Origin: Guptibacillus spartinae
Lineage (GTDB): Bacteria; Bacillota; Bacilli; Bacillales; Guptibacillaceae
Direction of reading: 5' to 3'
NCBI RefSeq assembly: GCF_028610625.1
Contig: NZ_JAQQWU010000001.1
Span: forward strand, 1 to 64,000
DNA: 64,000 nucleotides
Shown: piece after piece, positions 60,566-64,000 of the stretch
Numbering within the stretch: the first letter of the stretch is position 1
How the letters are laid out: each line of letters starts with the position of its first letter
Made by a program: the position numbers and the translations under genes
The notes under the pieces: generated by a model
What the model was told of the DNA's origin: nothing
The model's input: only the letters and a program-made list of their open reading frames with translations
Database searches by the model: none

Positions 60566-61822
60566 TTACATATTTACAGCTGTAGGCATCTCATTTTCTT
60601 TACGAAGCCTACGAATGTCTTTCCGAATGACGATTGATATAATGAGTGCGACGACAAACATACCTGCAAAGAACGTTAAACTCGCAGCATAACTACCTGT
60701 TGTATCTTTCATCCAGGCAGCAAACATCGGTCCGACAAGTCCAGCGGCTGCCCAGGCTGTAAGAATGTACCCGTGAATGGCCCCAAGTTGTTTTGTTCCG
60801 AACATGTCGCCGATATAAGCAGGAATGGAAGCAAATCCTCCACCATAGCATGTGTACACGATTGCAAGCATGATTTGAAACAAGATTGCGGTCGTCGTAT
60901 GAGGAAGTAGGGCAAACAGAGCAATTTGTAGAACAAAGAACGTGGTATACGTATTTGGACGCCCAATATAATCGGAAACCGATGCCCATCCGATTCTGCC
61001 AAGACCATTAAAGATCCCAAGGACACCAACGAGCGCAGCCGCCTCCGTGGTTGTTAATCCGATACTTTCCTGTGCAAGTGGTTTTGCAGCAGAAAGAATC
61101 GCAATTCCGCACGTCACATTGATAAAAAGCATGAGCCATAAGTAATAAAATCGTGATGTTTTAATCGCTTCATTCGCAGTGAGCTGAGAAAGATCTCCTG
61201 ATTTTTTCGATTGCTTTTGTTTTTCTTTAAACCCTTTTGGGGCCCATTCTTCAGGAGGTTTCTCTAAATACAAAGAAGAAGCGACCATAAGGATAAAGTA
61301 ACTTGCTCCAAGTATGTAAAAGGTGTTGGCAGTTCCAACTGATTTAATTAACGAATCCATAACAGGACTTGCGATCGCTGCGGCGAAGCCGAACCCCATA
61401 ATGGCAAGACCAGTTGCAAGACCACGTCGATCTGGAAACCACTTTACTAATGTTGAGACAGGGGCGATATAGCCAACGCCAAGACCAATTCCTCCAAGCG
61501 CTCCATAAAAGATATAGAGTAGGGGAAGAGAGCCCATATTGACAGCGAATCCTGAACCGAAAATACCAATTCCAAAAAAACTAGCTGCAAGAAGTCCCGC
61601 TTTCCTTGGACCGTATTTTTCTACAAAATGACCGAGAAATGCTGCTGAAAGCCCTAAAAATAAAATGGCAAGACTAAATGTAAACTGTACTTGCTTAGCA
61701 GACCAGCCAAATTCGTTAATAAGTGGATCGGTAAAATTACTCCATGCATAAACAGAACCGATTGAAATATGAATTCCAACTGCAGATGCTGCGATTAGCC
61801 ACCTGTTCTTAACCTTTTTCAT
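60566..61822 (-). CDS. OFA-family MFS transporter (oxalate/formate antiporter-like)
   Basis: A 418-residue transporter with twelve helices. The start NRWLIAASAVGIHISIGSVY, then AWSNFTDPLINEFGWS, matches the OFA group. Other signs are GIGLGVGYIAPVSTLVKWFP and a long central loop with charged residues. OFA proteins exchange or import oxalate, formate or lactate. Its place ahead of a formate dehydrogenase-like enzyme favours formate. The ATG at 61822 follows AAAGGAG by nine bases; an ATG three codons earlier lies directly on the binding site. Confidence 0.88.
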   Translation of the reverse strand: MKKVKNRWLIAASAVGIHISIGSVYAWSNFTDPLINEFGWSAKQVQFTFSLAILFLGLSAAFLGHFVEKYGPRKAGLLAASFFGIGIFGSGFAVNMGSLPLLYIFYGALGGIGLGVGYIAPVSTLVKWFPDRRGLATGLAIMGFGFAAAIASPVMDSLIKSVGTANTFYILGASYFILMVASSLYLEKPPEEWAPKGFKEKQKQSKKSGDLSQLTANEAIKTSRFYYLWLMLFINVTCGIAILSAAKPLAQESIGLTTTEAAALVGVLGIFNGLGRIGWASVSDYIGRPNTYTTFFVLQIALFALLPHTTTAILFQIMLAIVYTCYGGGFASIPAYIGDMFGTKQLGAIHGYILTAWAAAGLVGPMFAAWMKDTTGSYAASLTFFAGMFVVALIISIVIRKDIRRLRKENEMPTAVNM

Positions 61823-61870
61823 CCACTTCATCTCCTTTAGTTCGTTAACAAGCTAACTAATGAAACAAAA

Positions 61871-62022
61871 TAAAAACTGTCGATCGACCAAATAAGAGAA
61901 TGGGCATTCTCTTGGAGGTGATTGACAGTTAGCCGATAGCAGGTACGCTACTAGACATAACCAACAGTTAATCGCTTTCACTATTGTTATAACCATCAGA
62001 ACCTGAGGCAGGTTCGCTACCC
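61871..62022 (-). promoter_or_regulatory. Structured leader RNA of the OFA-DUF2294-fdhF operon
   Basis: Read on the minus strand: hairpin motif copy C (loop GAACCT, 62021-62007), a long hairpin (CAATAG pairing with CTGTTG and ATAA with TTAT), motif copy B (TAGC-GTACCT-GCTA, 61950-61937), then a compound terminator (AACTGTC/GACAGTT outside, AAGAGAAT/ATTCTCTT inside, TTTTTATTTT). The spacing to a promoter at 62061-62090 gives a leader of about 230 bases. I could not match it to a known riboswitch. Confidence 0.7.
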
Positions 62023-62060
62023 CGTATCCTTAATTGTTACAACATCATGAACTTTTATAA

Positions 62061-62090
62061 ATAATAGCATAAAATTTTACAACCTATCAA
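62061..62090 (-). promoter_or_regulatory. Promoter of the OFA leader
   Basis: On the minus strand TTGATA (62090-62085) and TATTAT (62066-62061) are separated by 18 bases. Transcription would begin near 62054. Confidence 0.65.
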
Positions 62091-62122
62091 TATATTCTTA
62101 CAGTTTAGGAGAATGGAGTGAA

Positions 62123-62347
62123 TTAATTGGAACGGTTTTTTAACTTTTTTTGAATGAAATATGCAAGTATAGCAGAGATTACTAAAACAATGACGGTTAC
62201 TAAAAAAGAATTTTCTGCACTTGTGTAATTCCCAGTGCTAGTGTAAGACGATTGGTCATAGAAAATGGCGAAAAATATTCCTGATAAGAGTTGTAAACAA
62301 AAGAATAATACGATAAAACTGCTAACGAATGAGAAGTAATTTTTCAT
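62123..62347 (-). CDS. Small membrane protein, 74 residues
   Basis: Two hydrophobic helices (about 4-27 and 47-66) are joined by a polar, tyrosine- and serine-rich loop (DQSSYTSTGNYTSAENS). The C-terminus is basic (QKKLKNRSN). GGAAGGAACAA precedes the ATG. No family recognised. Confidence 0.65.
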   Translation of the reverse strand: MKNYFSFVSSFIVLFFCLQLLSGIFFAIFYDQSSYTSTGNYTSAENSFLVTVIVLVISAILAYFIQKKLKNRSN

Positions 62348-62542
62348 TACTATTGTTCCTTCCTATGTTCAGTAAAGCTAGTTAAAGTGACTTCCTTTAT
62401 ATTACTTCGCGCTTCGAATTGATTACTAGGGGAGAAAACGCAAAGATACAATGACGATTGAAAGGAACTACTGTTTCACGTTTCGATAAGAGGGGAATGG
62501 TAGGAAAAGACTTTGCAATTTCTGTTTAGGGAGGACAAAATC

Positions 62543-63430
62543 GTGAAACGTGCTATGCTCATTATCAATCCATCTTCGGGTAAAGAAAAAGCAATGAATT
62601 ACGAAGAAGAAGCAGTAAACATTTTACAGGAAAATCATGTAGACGTCACAGTAAAATATACAGAAAAAGAAGGAGATGCTGTCCGTTTTGCTAAAGCGGC
62701 ATGCGAAAATCATTTTAATACGCTCGTTGCAATGGGGGGAGATGGAACAATTAATGAAGCGATTAACGGTTTAGCGAGTCAGTCAGAGCGTCCAAATTTC
62801 GGCTTCATTCCTTTAGGGACGGTTAATGATTTCGCTAGAGCGCTCGGCATTCCAATGCAACCGAAAAAGGCGCTAAAAGTCCTGGCACAACAGCATACAA
62901 AACCGGTTGATATCGGGCACATTAATGATCAATATTTTATGAATGTGCTTGCTGTAGGAGCCATTGCAGAAGCAGTATATGATGTGACACCTGAGCAAAA
63001 ATCCAAATTTGGACCGCTTGCTTATTTAATTGAAGGGGGAAGAGCGCTAAAAGATAAAACGCCATTTGACCTGAAAGTGACGTATGATGGGAAACAATGG
63101 AATGGAGAAGCGTATATTATGCTGATTGCATTAACGAATTCAGTAGGTGGGATTCAGTCTTTTGCCCAGCATGCCGAAGTGAATGATGGCTATTTTCACG
63201 TCTTTATTTTAAGAGAATTTTCTCTCCCAAAAGTATTTAAGATTATTCCAGATCTGTTTACTGGGCATTTACAAGACAACGCTCAAGTGGAATATTTCCC
63301 TGCATCTACTCTGAAAGTAGAGTCAGACCATGAGCTTGTCGTCAATATTGACGGGGACGAGGGTGTCCATCTTCCATTTGAAGCAGAAGTGATGCACAAT
63401 GAATTACATATTTTTGTTCCTAAAGAGTAG
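62543..63430 (+). CDS. DagK/YegS-family lipid kinase
   Basis: A 295-residue diacylglycerol-kinase catalytic-fold enzyme. Signs: AMLIINPSSGKEKA at the N-terminus, TLVAMGGDGTINEAINGLAS (nucleotide loop), FGFIPLGTVNDFARALGIP, and the C-terminal INIDGDEG-like VVNIDGDEGVHLPFEAE. It phosphorylates diacylglycerol or a related lipid. The GTG at 62543 follows GGGAGG by eight bases; an earlier frame start has no such site. It ends at a terminator that begins in its stop codon. Confidence 0.9.
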   Translation: MKRAMLIINPSSGKEKAMNYEEEAVNILQENHVDVTVKYTEKEGDAVRFAKAACENHFNTLVAMGGDGTINEAINGLASQSERPNFGFIPLGTVNDFARALGIPMQPKKALKVLAQQHTKPVDIGHINDQYFMNVLAVGAIAEAVYDVTPEQKSKFGPLAYLIEGGRALKDKTPFDLKVTYDGKQWNGEAYIMLIALTNSVGGIQSFAQHAEVNDGYFHVFILREFSLPKVFKIIPDLFTGHLQDNAQVEYFPASTLKVESDHELVVNIDGDEGVHLPFEAEVMHNELHIFVPKE

Positions 63431-63447
63431 GGAGTCTACTCTTTTTT
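63422..63447 (+). terminator. Terminator of the lipid kinase gene
   Basis: AAAGAGTA pairs with TACTCTTT around seven bases, followed by T residues. It overlaps the stop codon. Confidence 0.8.
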
Positions 63448-63557
63448 ACTTCTTAAAGGAAAAAACCTTTGCAGCTGTTCGCTTAAACCCCGTACTTCTT
63501 ATTCTAGTGCTACGTGAATATGCTAGTGGTGATGAAAACTGGGATGAGGTGGAAAGT

Positions 63558-64000
63558 ATGGGACAAAAAGTGCTTTTTTTTGGAGACGTTGGGATCGATG
63601 ACACCATTGCTTTATTATTTGCTTATTTATCAAAAGATGTAGAGGTTGTTGGTATAGTAGCATGTTATGGTAACGTATCGAAGAAGCAAACAACGAGGAA
63701 TGTTCGTTATTTACTTAAAGAAGTAGGGAGAACGGATATCCCTGTAATGGGTGGGGCGGAAAAACCAATGACAGGGGAGGTACCAACGTATTACCCGAAT
63801 GTTCACGGTCCAGAAGGTTTAGGTCCGATTACGCCACCACCAAATGAAGCTGAGCCGTTAGAAAACTTCTTTGAAGTGATCCCTCTCATAGAAAAGTATC
63901 GAGAAGATTTAGTTATCGTTAATGTAGGCAGAATGACTTCCCTCGCAACGTTGTTTCTTCTCTATCCTGATACGATGAAAATGATTAAATCTTTCTATAT
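63558..64000 (+). CDS. Nucleoside hydrolase, 5' part
   Basis: The first 147 codons of an inosine/uridine-preferring nucleoside hydrolase; the gene runs off the right edge. The start MGQKVLFFGDVGIDDTIALL carries the DxGxDD calcium-binding motif (here GDVGIDD). VEVVGIVACYGNVSKKQTTRN and HGPEGLGP match the family. The enzyme splits ribonucleosides into base and ribose. GAGGTGGAAAG lies before the ATG. Confidence 0.92.
   Translation, partial: MGQKVLFFGDVGIDDTIALLFAYLSKDVEVVGIVACYGNVSKKQTTRNVRYLLKEVGRTDIPVMGGAEKPMTGEVPTYYPNVHGPEGLGPITPPPNEAEPLENFFEVIPLIEKYREDLVIVNVGRMTSLATLFLLYPDTMKMIKSFY

Noticed and set aside
61871-62022. ANTAR-target tandem hexaloops
   Set aside because: ANTAR sites need A at loop position 1 and G at position 4; these loops are GAACCT, GTACCT and GACCCT on the transcribed strand.
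1-64000. CRISPR arrays, tRNA or rRNA genes, insertion sequences
   Set aside because: I looked for regular spaced repeats, tRNA-like cloverleafs and transposase genes and saw none.

Overview
The window looks like a chromosomal segment of a low-GC, endospore-forming member of the Bacillaceae. Supporting signs are strong AGGAGG-type ribosome binding sites, frequent GTG/TTG starts, intrinsic terminators after most genes, a spore photoproduct lyase operon (splA-splB), Rex, an AsnB closely resembling the Bacillus enzyme, and many small Bacillus-type families (DUF2187/YkvS, DUF3889, CBO0543, DUF2254). I cannot name the genus from sequence alone. I found no rRNA, tRNA, prophage, insertion sequence or CRISPR array.

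Layout. 0-2 kb: small genes (MEDS sensor domain, M50 peptidase, DUF1801). 2-10 kb: a Gram-positive Pel exopolysaccharide operon, pelD-pelE-pelA(deacetylase)-pelF-pelG on the minus strand. A secreted PelA-type glycoside hydrolase is encoded divergently behind a probable cyclic-di-GMP-I riboswitch. 10-12.7 kb: a lipoprotein with an internal duplication and tiny proteins. 12.7-16.9 kb: AlaX editing hydrolase, a PadR regulator with its membrane partner, and a divergent EmrE-like exporter/XRE-cupin pair. 17-25.4 kb: transporters (SulP, sugar porter, DHA2 drug exporter) each near regulators (TetR, MerR-TipAS), then a hydrolase and an acetyltransferase. 25.5-32 kb: a LacI-regulated carbohydrate locus (glycogen-debranching-like GH plus an ABC importer without its ATPase). 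32-42.7 kb: sporulation-type orphan histidine kinase, DinB, a selenocysteine peroxiredoxin, methyltransferase, asnB and membrane proteins. 42.7-45.5 kb: a structured RNA resembling 6S RNA, splAB and dispersed repeats. 45.8-55.5 kb: mixed housekeeping genes (HD and histidine phosphatases, DAACS symporter, exonuclease, Rex, 1-Cys peroxiredoxin, MBL hydrolase, ThiM). 55.6-64 kb: UbiB-family kinase, a formate-type molybdoenzyme operon (OFA transporter, DUF2294, FdhF/YdeP), a DagK-type lipid kinase and a truncated nucleoside hydrolase.

The strongest unusual signals are two. First, at 34989-35585 a peroxiredoxin gene has an in-frame TGA exactly at the peroxidatic cysteine codon. A bulged stem with a GGTC apical loop starts 17 bases after the TGA core and matches the architecture of bacterial SECIS elements, so this is most likely a selenoprotein and not a pseudogene. 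Second, the formate dehydrogenase operon carries a repeated RNA hairpin motif (TAGC, hexaloop GNNCCT, GCTA). It occurs twice in the leader of the OFA transporter gene and once before fdhF, each time followed by an intrinsic terminator. This looks like an undescribed attenuation system; I could not match it to a riboswitch class I know.

Regulatory architecture is unusually readable. A TetR operator exactly fills the spacer of its own promoter. PadR, LacI, XRE-cupin and MerR operators can be placed relative to promoters. The Pel locus may be controlled by cyclic-di-GMP twice, by the PelD receptor (RxxD site) and by the riboswitch on the hydrolase mRNA.
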